A DNA stretch of 64,000 nucleotides, taken from assembly GCA_041395945.1 (NCBI GenBank), contig JAWKZN010000001.1, forward strand, positions 2,232,001 through 2,296,000, given 5' to 3'. This stretch comes from Pseudomonadales bacterium (lineage in GTDB: Bacteria > Pseudomonadota > Gammaproteobacteria > Pseudomonadales > Azotimanducaceae). Numbering within the stretch: position 1 is the first letter of the stretch; each line of letters opens with the position of its first letter. Under the pieces are notes generated by a model that was not told the origin of the DNA, made no database searches, and saw only the letters and a program-made list of their open reading frames with translations. This document shows, one piece after another, positions 52,371 to 60,849 of the stretch. The position numbers and the translations under genes were made by a program.

Positions 52371-53183
52371 ATGCGCAGACCTCATGCCCTCACCCCGCTT
52401 GAAGCCGACCAGTACGCGCGGCAGGGCTTCTTCCTGCGCACGGGCGTTTTCTCGCCCACCCAGTGTGAGTTGCTGCGCCAGGCAGCGGATCAGGCCGCGT
52501 GTGCAGCGCGCGCACTGGCCCGTGGCGGCCACAGCTACCGGCTCGACGGCAACCGCTTTGTGGACGCCGGTCACGTCACCATTCAATTCGAACACGGCGC
52601 GGACAGCGAACTGGTGCGGGTCATCGAGCCGGTGCAGGAACTCGATGCCCGTCTCGATCACCTCCTCGACGATGCCCGGATCGCCGAGCCCATGCGGGGC
52701 ATCATCGGACAGGAAGACATTGCGCTGTGGACGGCAAAGCTGAACATCAAAAGCCCGCGGGAGGGATCCGGCTTCCGCTGGCACCAGGATTCGCCCTACT
52801 GGATTCACGACTGCAGCCATGTCGATCTGCTGCCCAATGTGATGGTCACCTTCGATGACGCCTCGGCAGACAATGGCTGCCTGCGCCTGATTCCCGGCTC
52901 ACACCGCAAGGGCTGCCTGCCCGGCACCGAGGACGGCACCCAGCTCCAGGGGTTCTTCACCCGCACCGACTGCTTCGATGAATCCAGACAGGCGCTCATG
53001 GAGGCGCCAGCGGGATCCCTGATCTTTTTTAATCCCCACACCGTACACGGCTCAGCGCCGAACACCTCAGATCGACCGCGCCGCGCCATCATCATCACCT
53101 GCCAGCCCGGCGGGTACCCGACGCTGAAATCGAAAACGCTCCGGCCGATCAAACCGGGCACTTCGAACCCGGCTGGTGGCTGA
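52371..53183 (+). CDS. PhyH-family dioxygenase, copy 2
   Basis: 270 residues from the ATG at 52371 with GAGGAG just upstream; a TTG at 52356 that overlaps the upstream stop is the alternative. Iron site FRWHQDSPYW (HxD), distal His in NPHTVHGSAPN, Arg in RPRRAIIITCQPGG. This subtype resembles ectoine- and phytanoyl-type hydroxylases. It ends one base into the FAD oxidase start (TGATG). Confidence 0.9.
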   Translation: MRRPHALTPLEADQYARQGFFLRTGVFSPTQCELLRQAADQAACAARALARGGHSYRLDGNRFVDAGHVTIQFEHGADSELVRVIEPVQELDARLDHLLDDARIAEPMRGIIGQEDIALWTAKLNIKSPREGSGFRWHQDSPYWIHDCSHVDLLPNVMVTFDDASADNGCLRLIPGSHRKGCLPGTEDGTQLQGFFTRTDCFDESRQALMEAPAGSLIFFNPHTVHGSAPNTSDRPRRAIIITCQPGGYPTLKSKTLRPIKPGTSNPAGG

Positions 53184-54487
53184 TGCAGCCGCTGTCCAGA
53201 GAGCGGGTCGATGTGGTCATCGTCGGTGCCGGCATCGTCGGCGCATCGACCGCGCTGTACGCCGCCCGGGCCGGACTGAAGGTGATCCTCCTCGACAAAG
53301 GTGCCATCGGCTTCGAGCAGTCCACCCGCAACTGGGGATGGGTGCATCAGCAGGTGCGCTATCCCCACCTCATCCCCCTGGCAATGCAGTCGCGCCGCAT
53401 CTGGGAAACCCTCGAACAGGACCTGGGTGCCGATCTCGAGTGGCGCCAGGGTGGCAATCTCAACATTGCGGGCAGCCCGGAAGCCATGGCGGGCTACGAA
53501 GGCTATCAGCGCGCGGCCGCGGACACGGGTCTCGATGTCGAACTGCTGAGCGCCGCACAGGTCGCCGACCGACTTCCGGGTATCCGCGGCGGAGTGCTGG
53601 GCGGACTGTTCATCCCCTCGGATGGACAGGCGAATCCGCATCGGGTGACCCGGGCCTTCGTCGACGCCGCAGTCGTTGCCGGTGCCACGCTCCTGCAGGG
53701 TTGCGCCGTTCATTCGATTCTCATCAGCAGCGCCGGTGTGCAGGGGGTTGTCACAGAACGCGGCTCCCTGCTCGCAGACCAGGTGCTGGTGGCCGCAGGC
53801 GCCTGGTCGCGCAGGCTGCTTAAACCCTTAGGCATAGCCCTGCCCCAGAACGCCATCCGCTCCACGGTGATCCGTACCACCCCTGCCCCACCCTACACCC
53901 AGGCAACGGGCTGGGCGCCGGAGGTGGCCTTCCGCCAGGATGCCGCCGGTCGCTTTGTGCTCGCCTCGGGGGCGCGTTCCACCTTCGACATCAACCTGGA
54001 TGCGCTCACCGACATCCGTCAGTTCGGCGCGACCGCCTGGCAATTCCGCCGGGAACTGAAACTGGCAATGGGACGCCCGCTGATTCGCGATCTGCTCGGA
54101 CTGATTCCCGGCACACGCACCCATGCTTCTCCCTGGGCCGCCCTGCGCAGCAACGAACCACCGCCTGATCTGGAAGCCGCAGCACCCAATCTCGAAGGTT
54201 TCGCGCGCCTGTTGCCCCGGTTCGCGGACCTGGCAGTGGAAAAGATCTGGGCGGGCAACATCGACATGACACCGGACCAGGCTCCCGTGATCGACAACCG
54301 CACACCCGTACCCGGGCTGGTGATCGCCACGGGCTTCAGCGGCCATGGTTTCGCGATGGGGCCCGCCGGGGGGCTCTGTGTAAGCCAGCTTCTGCAGGGC
54401 AGAGCGGCTGACACGTCTCTGCACGCATTCCGACTCGCTCGATTTGCGGAAGGCGACCTGCCTGAGATGCCGGACTTCTACCCGTAG
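53183..54487 (+). CDS. DAO-family FAD-dependent oxidase
   Basis: 434 residues; TGATG coupling to the upstream gene. Rossmann motif VDVVIVGAGIVGASTALY, GRNWGWVHQQ-like segment (TRNWGWVHQQVR), C-terminal IDNRTPVPGLVIATGFSGHG. It resembles glycine/sarcosine and D-amino acid oxidases. Likely oxidises a secondary or D-configured amine. It closes the operon that starts with the esterase; 113 bp separate it from the next gene. Confidence 0.9.
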   Translation: MQPLSRERVDVVIVGAGIVGASTALYAARAGLKVILLDKGAIGFEQSTRNWGWVHQQVRYPHLIPLAMQSRRIWETLEQDLGADLEWRQGGNLNIAGSPEAMAGYEGYQRAAADTGLDVELLSAAQVADRLPGIRGGVLGGLFIPSDGQANPHRVTRAFVDAAVVAGATLLQGCAVHSILISSAGVQGVVTERGSLLADQVLVAAGAWSRRLLKPLGIALPQNAIRSTVIRTTPAPPYTQATGWAPEVAFRQDAAGRFVLASGARSTFDINLDALTDIRQFGATAWQFRRELKLAMGRPLIRDLLGLIPGTRTHASPWAALRSNEPPPDLEAAAPNLEGFARLLPRFADLAVEKIWAGNIDMTPDQAPVIDNRTPVPGLVIATGFSGHGFAMGPAGGLCVSQLLQGRAADTSLHAFRLARFAEGDLPEMPDFYP

Positions 54488-54600
54488 CGCACCGAAGCAG
54501 GTGCCGCCTGTATCAGGCATCTCAAGCTGCGAGCAGTGGTTCCCCCGTGCGCTTCGTGGCACTCTGACGGCACCGGGTGGAGACAAAGGAAATCGCAATC

Positions 54601-54972
54601 ATGAAACAACGCCTGTCGCTGCAGTACGCCTTCGAACTGATTTTCGCGCTCATCACCCTGGCGGCCGTCATCGCGGTGCTGCAGACCTTTGTCATCGGTC
54701 AGCACTACATCATTCCGAGCGTAATCCTGGTGATTGCGGTGGTAACCGGCAATCTCGCCTGGCACGGCTTCCAGGATCGGATCTGGGCCAAGCAGATCCT
54801 CTTCTGGAGCGGTTTCCTCTTCACTGCCCATGCGTTCTTCGCACTGTTCTGGTCGAAACGCTACCGGGAGCTGCTCGGGGATTCTTTCGAGTGGGTGTGC
54901 GGCGCGGTATTCGTCGTCTTCGCCTTTCTCGTCTATCAGTACGCCGTACGCAACCGGCTGTTCAGGCAGTGA
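54601..54972 (+). CDS. Small four-helix membrane protein, unknown
   Basis: 123 residues from the ATG at 54601, with AAAGGAA upstream. Four hydrophobic segments (FELIFALITLAAVIAVL, IIPSVILVIAVVTGNLAW, ILFWSGFLFTAHAFFALFW, WVCGAVFVVFAFLVYQY) leave only short loops. I do not recognise the family. It lies 21 bp before the carboxylesterase, in the same direction. Confidence 0.7.
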   Translation: MKQRLSLQYAFELIFALITLAAVIAVLQTFVIGQHYIIPSVILVIAVVTGNLAWHGFQDRIWAKQILFWSGFLFTAHAFFALFWSKRYRELLGDSFEWVCGAVFVVFAFLVYQYAVRNRLFRQ

Positions 54973-54993
54973 CCGACACCAGGAGAACGCAGC

Positions 54994-56601
54994 ATGAGTA
55001 TTCGACTGACCCGCAGGGCTTTCAGCGCAGGCAGCACCATAGGCCTGGCGGCCATGGCGGGTGGCAGCGCTTTCGCCGCAGCTGCCAGCCAGTCCAGCGA
55101 CTCACCCGTGGCGCGCACGCACAGCGGACCCGTGCGCGGTGTTGTCGAAAACGGCATTCGAGTCTTCAAGGGTATTCCCTACGGTGGCAGCACGGCAGGC
55201 GCCAACAGGTTCGGACCGGCACAGGAGCCCGCACCCTGGAAGGAGCCCCTGGACACTTTCGACTACGGTGCTGCCGCGCCGCAGCCGAAGAGCCCGCTCT
55301 CTCAGGACCTGACCACGAGCGAAGACTGCCTGGTGCTCAACGTCTGGACCCCGGCACTGGATGACGGCGGCAAGCGACCGGTGATGGTGTGGCTGCACGG
55401 CGGCGGATTTTCCACCCTTTCCGGATCGAGCCCCATGTATGACGGCGGCGCGCTGTGCCGACGCGGCGATGTGGTGGTGCTCACCCTCAATCACCGCCTC
55501 AACGTCTTCGGCTTCCTGCATCTGGAAGACATCGCGGGCGGCCAGTTCGCCGGCGCAGGCAACCAGGGCATGCTCGATATCGTCCACGCCCTGCGCTGGG
55601 TACGACGCAACATCCGCCGTTTCGGCGGAAATCCGGACAACGTCACGATTTTCGGAGAGTCGGGCGGCGGCCGGAAGGTCTCCACCCTGATGGGTATGCC
55701 CGCAGCGAAAGGGCTCTTTCACCGCGCCATCATCCAGAGCGGACCCGGCCTGCATCTGCAGCCGCGGGACAAGGCAAGCGAGGTAGCCCGCAGCTTTCTC
55801 GATGAGCTGAAAATCGCACCGGGCGCGGCCGCCAGCCTGAAGGAAGTTCCGGTCGAGCAAATGCTCGTCGCCCACGATCGGGTGGAAGCAGGATTCGATC
55901 CCCAGGCGCGCGCCCGAGGCAGATTCGAGCAGCGCGGCTTCGTGCCGACCGTTGGCGTGCCCGCCCTGCCCGCCTATGCCTTCGATCCGGTCGCAAGCGA
56001 GCTCTCCGCCAGAGTGCCGCTGCTCATCGGCAGCAACCGCCACGAACTGGCGCTGTTCACCCGCGGTGATGCGGCCATCTATGAGGACAAACTGACCGAA
56101 GCCGAACTCGCCGATCGGGTAGCGGGCATGGCCGGTGGTGCCGCCGCCCGTGTATTGCAGACCTATGCCAGCGCGTATCCGGGCACCACTCCCGCCGAGC
56201 GCTGGCTGCTGATGCTCTCGGATCGGACCTACCGCTTCGATTCCATCACCCTCGCCCAGCGCAAAGCCGCACTCGGTCCGGCGACCTGGATGTACTACTT
56301 CACCTGGGAATCCGAAACCGACCCTAAACTGCGCTCACACCATGCACTGGAAATTCCCTTCGCCTTCGACAACGTCGACCAGTCGCCCTGGGCAGGCACC
56401 AGCGCAAAAGCCCGGGCACTGGCGCTGAAAATGAGTTCCGCCTGGATTGCCTTCGCCCGGGATGGCGATCCCAATACTCCGGTGCTCCCCGAGTGGCCCG
56501 AATACGACAGCACACAGCGGGCAACGATGGTGCTCGATGAAACGTGCACAGTGTTGAAGGATCCGGATGCCGCTGTGAGGCTTCTGTGGGCGACGGTGTA
56601 G
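54994..56601 (+). CDS. Type B carboxylesterase, Tat-exported
   Basis: 535 residues with AGGAGA before the ATG. A Tat-like signal (LTRRAFSAGSTIGLAAMAGG) precedes the esterase/cholinesterase-type fold: GPVRGVVENGIRVFKGIPYG, EDCLVLNVWTP, oxyanion WLHGGGFS, the nucleophile in FGESGGG (Ser), and His in SHHALEIPFAFDN. It would hydrolyse carboxylic esters in the periplasm, a plausible feed for the enzymes upstream. Confidence 0.93.
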   Translation: MSIRLTRRAFSAGSTIGLAAMAGGSAFAAAASQSSDSPVARTHSGPVRGVVENGIRVFKGIPYGGSTAGANRFGPAQEPAPWKEPLDTFDYGAAAPQPKSPLSQDLTTSEDCLVLNVWTPALDDGGKRPVMVWLHGGGFSTLSGSSPMYDGGALCRRGDVVVLTLNHRLNVFGFLHLEDIAGGQFAGAGNQGMLDIVHALRWVRRNIRRFGGNPDNVTIFGESGGGRKVSTLMGMPAAKGLFHRAIIQSGPGLHLQPRDKASEVARSFLDELKIAPGAAASLKEVPVEQMLVAHDRVEAGFDPQARARGRFEQRGFVPTVGVPALPAYAFDPVASELSARVPLLIGSNRHELALFTRGDAAIYEDKLTEAELADRVAGMAGGAAARVLQTYASAYPGTTPAERWLLMLSDRTYRFDSITLAQRKAALGPATWMYYFTWESETDPKLRSHHALEIPFAFDNVDQSPWAGTSAKARALALKMSSAWIAFARDGDPNTPVLPEWPEYDSTQRATMVLDETCTVLKDPDAAVRLLWATV

Positions 56602-56727
56602 AGATGGGGAGGCATGATGCGACCAGAGCCGGGCAGATGCTGCGGATCGGATACTTCCTCGGGTTCGTGGATAACTCCGAGTTACAATGCAACCCGGCTG
56701 CAAGGCGACGACGGAGGCTCTGATCAA

Positions 56728-56874
56728 ATGCGAAAACGACTCAAGCGCAAAAAAACCGCCTGCGCACTGTGTAAACCGCACAAACGGGCCTGGGAAAATC
56801 GCTGGAAGGCACGAGAATTCTCACGGCTCAAGCAGGACGAAAAAGATATGCGATCTGCCGGGCGGGAAAGCTGA
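56728..56874 (+). CDS. Small basic Cys-pair protein
   Basis: 48 residues, ATG at 56728 with GGAGG ten bases upstream. The motif KRKKTACALCKPHKRAWENRW, a conserved CxxC small protein seen in Gammaproteobacteria, is very basic and probably binds nucleic acid or zinc. The leader contains GGAGGCTCTGATCAA, which resembles part of the dispersed terminal repeat seen at 30414 and 46493. It runs into the GNAT gene 4 bp downstream. Confidence 0.7.
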   Translation: MRKRLKRKKTACALCKPHKRAWENRWKAREFSRLKQDEKDMRSAGRES

Positions 56875-56878
56875 GCTG

Positions 56879-57379
56879 ATGCAGCTCCGCAATGCCTGCC
56901 AGGGCGACCATCGCGCCATCCTGGAACTCTACAAGCGTGTTGCTTCTGTTCCCGGCGGGCTGGCACGCCTGGCAGATGAGATCGATGAGGCTTACGTGAC
57001 CTCGTTTCTGACCAGCTCGATGAACCGGGGTATTTGTCTCGTAGCAGCAGGTCCAGGCGATCTCCAGGCGGAAATACACGCCTATGCCCCGGTTCCAAAA
57101 TGCTTTTCACATGTACTTTCCGATCTTACGATCGCCGTTGACCCTTCGGCGCAGGGCAAAGGCCTCGGACGACGGCTCTTTGAAACATTCATGCTGAAGG
57201 TTGAGGAGACGCATCCGCATGTCCTTCGAGTTGAACTCATTGCTCGCGAAAGCAACGCGAAGGCAATCCGGTTCTACGAGACCCTGGGCTTCACCATCGA
57301 AGGCAGGATGGACAAACGCATCGCCAGTGTCGGAGGCGGCTTCGAATCAGACATTCCCATGGCCTGGTTACGCGCCTGA
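56879..57379 (+). CDS. GNAT-family N-acetyltransferase
   Basis: 166 residues from the ATG at 56879; the start is weakly marked but matches the start of the fold (MQLRNACQGDHRAI). The acetyl-CoA signature is LTIAVDPSAQGKGLGRRLF, followed by RVELIARESNAKAIRFYETL (motif B). The acceptor is unknown. Four bases separate it from the Cys-pair gene, so the two are co-transcribed. Confidence 0.9.
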   Translation: MQLRNACQGDHRAILELYKRVASVPGGLARLADEIDEAYVTSFLTSSMNRGICLVAAGPGDLQAEIHAYAPVPKCFSHVLSDLTIAVDPSAQGKGLGRRLFETFMLKVEETHPHVLRVELIARESNAKAIRFYETLGFTIEGRMDKRIASVGGGFESDIPMAWLRA

Positions 57380-57441
57380 GTTAACTCCTGAAGTGCGTCC
57401 ACCGCGCCTGCACCCACCCACTTCTTCGGAGTTCTAAAGCC

Positions 57442-57870
57442 GTGTCCGATATCTACAAAGGAAGCTGCCTCTGCGGTGCTGTCACTTTCGAGACAGATCA
57501 GCTCGACCAGCGCGCCGCCCATTGTCACTGCCGGATGTGCCGGAAATTTCATGGCGCGGAATACGCGACCTTTGTCGGCGTTCCGCGCCAGTCTTTGCGA
57601 TGGACAAAAGGCACGGACGCCATCGCGGAGTTCCGGGCGCCGAATGGTACGGTCCGTTCATTCTGCCGACTCTGTGGTTCCAGCCTGCTGTTCCACAGTC
57701 CGCGAGCGAGCAGCGAAACTATCGAAATCGCACTGAGTGTGTTTGACACCGACGTTCCCGTTGTACCGGATGCCCACATATTCGTGGGCTCCGCTGCGAA
57801 CTGGACTTCAATCACGGACGATCTTCCCCAGTACGTGGAGGGCAGAGACAGCGCAAGGGCAGGGATATGA
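57442..57870 (+). CDS. GFA-family zinc protein, copy 1
   Basis: 142 residues, GTG start. Two zinc-site pairs, CLCGAV and CHCRMCRK, and a third in FCRLCGSSL, define the GFA/CENP-V fold. Many members are not true formaldehyde-activating enzymes; the name is family-level only. A second GFA gene lies 1.9 kb downstream. Sequence similarity is limited to the Cys motifs. Confidence 0.92.
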   Translation: MSDIYKGSCLCGAVTFETDQLDQRAAHCHCRMCRKFHGAEYATFVGVPRQSLRWTKGTDAIAEFRAPNGTVRSFCRLCGSSLLFHSPRASSETIEIALSVFDTDVPVVPDAHIFVGSAANWTSITDDLPQYVEGRDSARAGI

Positions 57871-58005
57871 CCAGATCAACGCGCATCAGAGGCGGCAGGA
57901 ATGTCGCCATGAAAGTTCCACCGCAGCCATCGTCCATCTGGTGAGTGAAAACGAGTAAGGCGCGGTGAGCGCGCCAGGACTTCCCGTACGAGCAGACACC
58001 TGCCA

Positions 58006-58200
58006 CCGAATCTGCAGATCCGCGCCGAACGCGAACACGACCGCGACCCCATCGGCAAGCTCATCGCCAGCGGATGGTTCGCAACACTGGTATGCGCTGG
58101 GCTCTGTCGCCGTGTTGCCTCGCTATCACGGCAGGGGCATCGGCTCCGCACTCGTGCGCAACGGCCTTCAAGGCATCACAAAATGGCTGCCCGCGGCTCA
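58006..58200 (+). pseudogene. Remnant of a GNAT acetyltransferase gene
   Basis: Translation in one frame at 58012-58070 reads LQIRAEREHDRDPIGKLI, a GNAT start. Another frame from about 58060 reads DGSQHWYALGSVAVLPRYHG then RGIGSALVRNGLQ, the acetyl-CoA site. The order is right but the frame shifts and the middle beta strands are missing. The C-terminal half is absent and the gene runs into the XRE regulator from the opposite strand. The coordinates are the recognisable remnant. Confidence 0.65.
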
Positions 58201-58407
58201 CTCTTCAGACTCGTGCACCAGCAGATCACCGGGCTGGCATTCCAGAAACTCACAGATCTTCTCGAGGGTTGAAAAGCGCATACCCTTGACCCTACCGGAG
58301 CGGATGAGCGAGATGTTCTGCTCGGTGATGCCCACGTACTGAGCCAGCTCCCTCGAGGTCTTTTTACGCTCCGCGAGCAGGATGTCGAGCTGTACCCTGA
58401 TCGGCAT
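58198..58407 (-). CDS. XRE-family helix-turn-helix regulator
   Basis: 69 residues, one HTH domain (RKKTSRELAQYVGITEQNIS, then LIRSGRVKGMRFSTLEKICE). It belongs to the YozG-like minimal XRE proteins. These are nearly always paired with a DUF2975 membrane protein, as here, 3 bp upstream on the same strand. Likely represses its own operon. Confidence 0.93.
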   Translation of the reverse strand: MPIRVQLDILLAERKKTSRELAQYVGITEQNISLIRSGRVKGMRFSTLEKICEFLECQPGDLLVHESEE

Positions 58408-58410
58408 GAG

Positions 58411-58971
58411 CTAAATGATTTCCTGATTTTCTTCGGAGATGCGCTGACCCTGTTCCATCACCAGCGCAACAACCAGCAGCACGAACCCCAGGAACACGGC
58501 CGTCAATTCCGAATTCCCCGCGGTGAAGGACAGATAGCGGTTACCGGGCGCGTTGCCGAACGTTGTCGCCATACTCATCAGGCCCCCTGCCAGGGGTCGC
58601 GCTACACCGGTGAGCAGCACCGCGGTTGCAAACACCCGGAAGCTTCTGACGCTGTCGGAGGTGAAGAACTGCAGCCGTGAGAAACAGCCGAACAGTTTTG
58701 CCAGATGCCACAGTGCCCACATGGTCAGTCCGCCGGGAATCATCGAGATCATGAAACCAGCCAGTCGCAGAGCCGGGGTAAGCCGGCCCACCTCAAAGCC
58801 GACGCCGTGCGGGACCAGGTAGTAGGCGGCTTCGCCGGACAGTAGAAACGCCTCGCTGCCCAGAAACCACATGCCACCGAGCAACAGGGGAACCAGCGCG
58901 AAGCCGATCGCGCAGACTCCCCGCAGCACCCGGCTGTAGGTTACGATCCTTGTGCTATTGGCCTCTGTCAT
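58411..58971 (-). CDS. DUF2975 membrane protein
   Basis: 186 residues from the ATG at 58971 (GGAG six bases upstream). Four or five membrane helices with LTPALRLAGFMISMIPGGLTMWALWHLAKLF cut short here as PALRLAGFMISMIPGG. The family is defined by this topology and by its XRE partner gene. Role unknown; probably a membrane sensor or effector. Confidence 0.9.
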   Translation of the reverse strand: MTEANSTRIVTYSRVLRGVCAIGFALVPLLLGGMWFLGSEAFLLSGEAAYYLVPHGVGFEVGRLTPALRLAGFMISMIPGGLTMWALWHLAKLFGCFSRLQFFTSDSVRSFRVFATAVLLTGVARPLAGGLMSMATTFGNAPGNRYLSFTAGNSELTAVFLGFVLLVVALVMEQGQRISEENQEII

Positions 58972-59021
58972 TGCGGTCTCCCTGGCTGGCGATGGGAAGG
59001 GATAAGGTAACTCCACATTTA

Positions 59022-59034
59022 TTGTTTAACAATA
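59022..59034. promoter_or_regulatory. AT-rich palindrome upstream of DUF2975-XRE operon
   Basis: ATTGTTTAACAAT is a 13-bp dyad (ATTGTT-T-AACAAT) 51 bases before the DUF2975 start, inside an AT-rich block (59010-59060) that stands out from the GC-rich surroundings. It is a good candidate for the XRE operator overlapping the promoter. Confidence 0.45.
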
Positions 59035-59111
59035 TATTTTTATTGTATTACGATGATTCTGATACTCCCAGTTCAACGGAGGTTTCAGCTGCAGTCGCGC
59101 CCTAGCCGCCC

Positions 59112-59693
59112 ATGACACTGCTCATCTACTTCCTGCTGTATCTGCTGCTCGCCTTTGTCTGGCGCACGCTGCTCGTCTACCGGAAGACGGGCATCAATCC
59201 TCTCACCCTGTCATCCGCGGATGACGCCTACGGGTACGTGGGGCGGGCGTTCAAAGTTGTGATCGCCGCGAGCGGGCTGATTGTGCTGCTCAATGCACAC
59301 CCTGATCTGGCCGGTTGGCTGGCGCCGATTCCAGATCTTCGGGTGCCCGGGCTCGAGATCCTGGGATGGTGCCTGCTGCTGGCTTCGCTTGTCTGGGTGC
59401 TTATCGCCCAGGCGCAGATGGGTTTGTCCTGGCGGATCGGGATCGATTCGGAGAACCCTACGGAGCTGGTGCAGAAAGGCCTGTTCAGTGTCTCCCGCAA
59501 TCCGATTTTCCTTTCGATGCGGGTCACGCTGCTCGGTGTGTGTCTGGTCGCGCCTTCGGCAGCGACCCTCGCCGTGCTCATCGCCGGAGAGATCCTCATC
59601 CAGGTCCAGGTGCGCCTGGAGGAGACCCATCTTGCCGATCTGCATGGTGAGCAGTACAAAACGTATCAGGCAAGCGTGAGGCGCTGGCTTTGA
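59112..59693 (+). CDS. Isoprenylcysteine/phospholipid methyltransferase-like membrane protein
   Basis: 193 residues, four or five helices. The conserved RNPIFLSMRVTLLGVCLV block plus EETHLADLHGEQYKTYQASV matches the ICMT/PEMT C-terminal SAM-binding region. Substrate could be a lipid, prenyl-thiol or sterol precursor. It has a divergent neighbour (DUF2975) and a GFA gene downstream. Confidence 0.88.
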   Translation: MTLLIYFLLYLLLAFVWRTLLVYRKTGINPLTLSSADDAYGYVGRAFKVVIAASGLIVLLNAHPDLAGWLAPIPDLRVPGLEILGWCLLLASLVWVLIAQAQMGLSWRIGIDSENPTELVQKGLFSVSRNPIFLSMRVTLLGVCLVAPSAATLAVLIAGEILIQVQVRLEETHLADLHGEQYKTYQASVRRWL

Positions 59694-59732
59694 GATCAGC
59701 TTTGTCTGTCGCCGTACGGGAGGAGGGAAACC

Positions 59733-60131
59733 GTGACTGAAAAGATCGAAGGATCCTGCCACTGCGGCGCCCTGCACTGGCAGTTCCGGGGAACCCCGGA
59801 AGCCGCTACCGCATGCAACTGTACCCTCTGCCGCCGTTACGGCGTGCTCTGGGCCTACGATTACGAAGGCGAGCGCATCAGCGTCTCCGGGCCAACCCAG
59901 GCCTATATCCGCGGCGAGGCGATAGAGTTTCATTTCTGCCCCACCTGCGGTTGCGTCGCTTACTGGCGATCAATGCAGGCAGACCCACAGGGACGCCGGC
60001 GCATCGCGGTGAATCTGCGCCTGACCGAGCCGGAGCCCGTTGCACAGATCCCGATCGATCATTTCGACGGCCTGAAGCGTTTCGAGGATCTGCCCAGAGA
60101 CGGGAAGTGTGTCGCGGACTACTGGTTCTGA
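59733..60131 (+). CDS. GFA-family zinc protein, copy 2
   Basis: 132 residues, GTG with AGGAGGG upstream. Zinc motifs SCHCGAL, CNCTLCRRYG and FCPTCGC. Same fold as copy 1 but a different branch. It may bind glutathione or another thiol adduct. It lies 40 bp after the ICMT-like gene on the same strand. Confidence 0.92.
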   Translation: MTEKIEGSCHCGALHWQFRGTPEAATACNCTLCRRYGVLWAYDYEGERISVSGPTQAYIRGEAIEFHFCPTCGCVAYWRSMQADPQGRRRIAVNLRLTEPEPVAQIPIDHFDGLKRFEDLPRDGKCVADYWF

Positions 60132-60205
60132 ATCACCTGAAAATGCGGGAGGTTTAAATAAAACCGCGCCCAACCAATGTCCTGGTGCAGACGGAGATTT
60201 GAAGC

Positions 60206-60814
60206 GTGACACGCCAGAAAGGGCTGATTCAGAAGTGGGACGATGCTCGAGGCTTCGGGTTCATCCGGCCCGCAGGCAGCAACGGTCAGGTCTTCCTGCA
60301 CATCAGCGCACTCACCCACAGGAACAGGCGTCCCGCAGAAAACGATGCCGTCAGCTATCGATTGGCCAGGGACCCGAAGGGGAGGGCCAAGGCGATCGAT
60401 GTCGAGTACCTGAACAGGCGCACGGAACCACGTCCGGGACAGGGGCTCGTCCTCCGTAAAATCGGTATCTCCAGCATGTTCATGATGCTGCTTCTGACCG
60501 CAGTCACCGCCGATCTGCTGCCTCCCGAACTGCTTGGATTGTATTTCGTGACCGGCACTCTCGCCTTCATCATGTACTGGTACGACAAATCCGCAGCACG
60601 CACGTCGAGGTGGCGTACCGCAGAAAACACCCTGCATTTCGTCGACCTGCTCGGCGGTTGGCCGGGCTCGCTGATCGCCATGGAGGTGTTCAGACACAAA
60701 TCGAGGAAAGCATCTTTTCAGCGAATTTTCTGGGTCACGGTTATGGTGAATTGCGGCGTTCTTGCCTGGCTGATTTCACCCGCCGGAGCCAGACTTCTCG
60801 CTGAATTAGGTTGA
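60206..60814 (+). CDS. Cold-shock domain fused to DUF1294
   Basis: 202 residues, GTG start. The N-terminal cold-shock domain (1-65) reads GLIQKWDDARGFGFIRP with VFLHISAL. The C-terminal DUF1294 (about 85-200) has three to four helices and the signature MYWYDKSAARTSRWRTAE. These fusions are common in Proteobacteria; role unknown. It converges on the selenoprotein gene, whose stop is 36 bp away. Confidence 0.93.
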   Translation: MTRQKGLIQKWDDARGFGFIRPAGSNGQVFLHISALTHRNRRPAENDAVSYRLARDPKGRAKAIDVEYLNRRTEPRPGQGLVLRKIGISSMFMMLLLTAVTADLLPPELLGLYFVTGTLAFIMYWYDKSAARTSRWRTAENTLHFVDLLGGWPGSLIAMEVFRHKSRKASFQRIFWVTVMVNCGVLAWLISPAGARLLAELG

Positions 60815-60849
60815 ACAGGCACGATGCAGATGGCACCCTGCCCTTCAGC

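Noticed and set aside
56713..56728. GGAGGCTCTGATCAA as a fifth repeat copy
   Set aside because: Matches only about 12 bases of the end and serves as a normal ribosome-binding region; cannot be told from chance.
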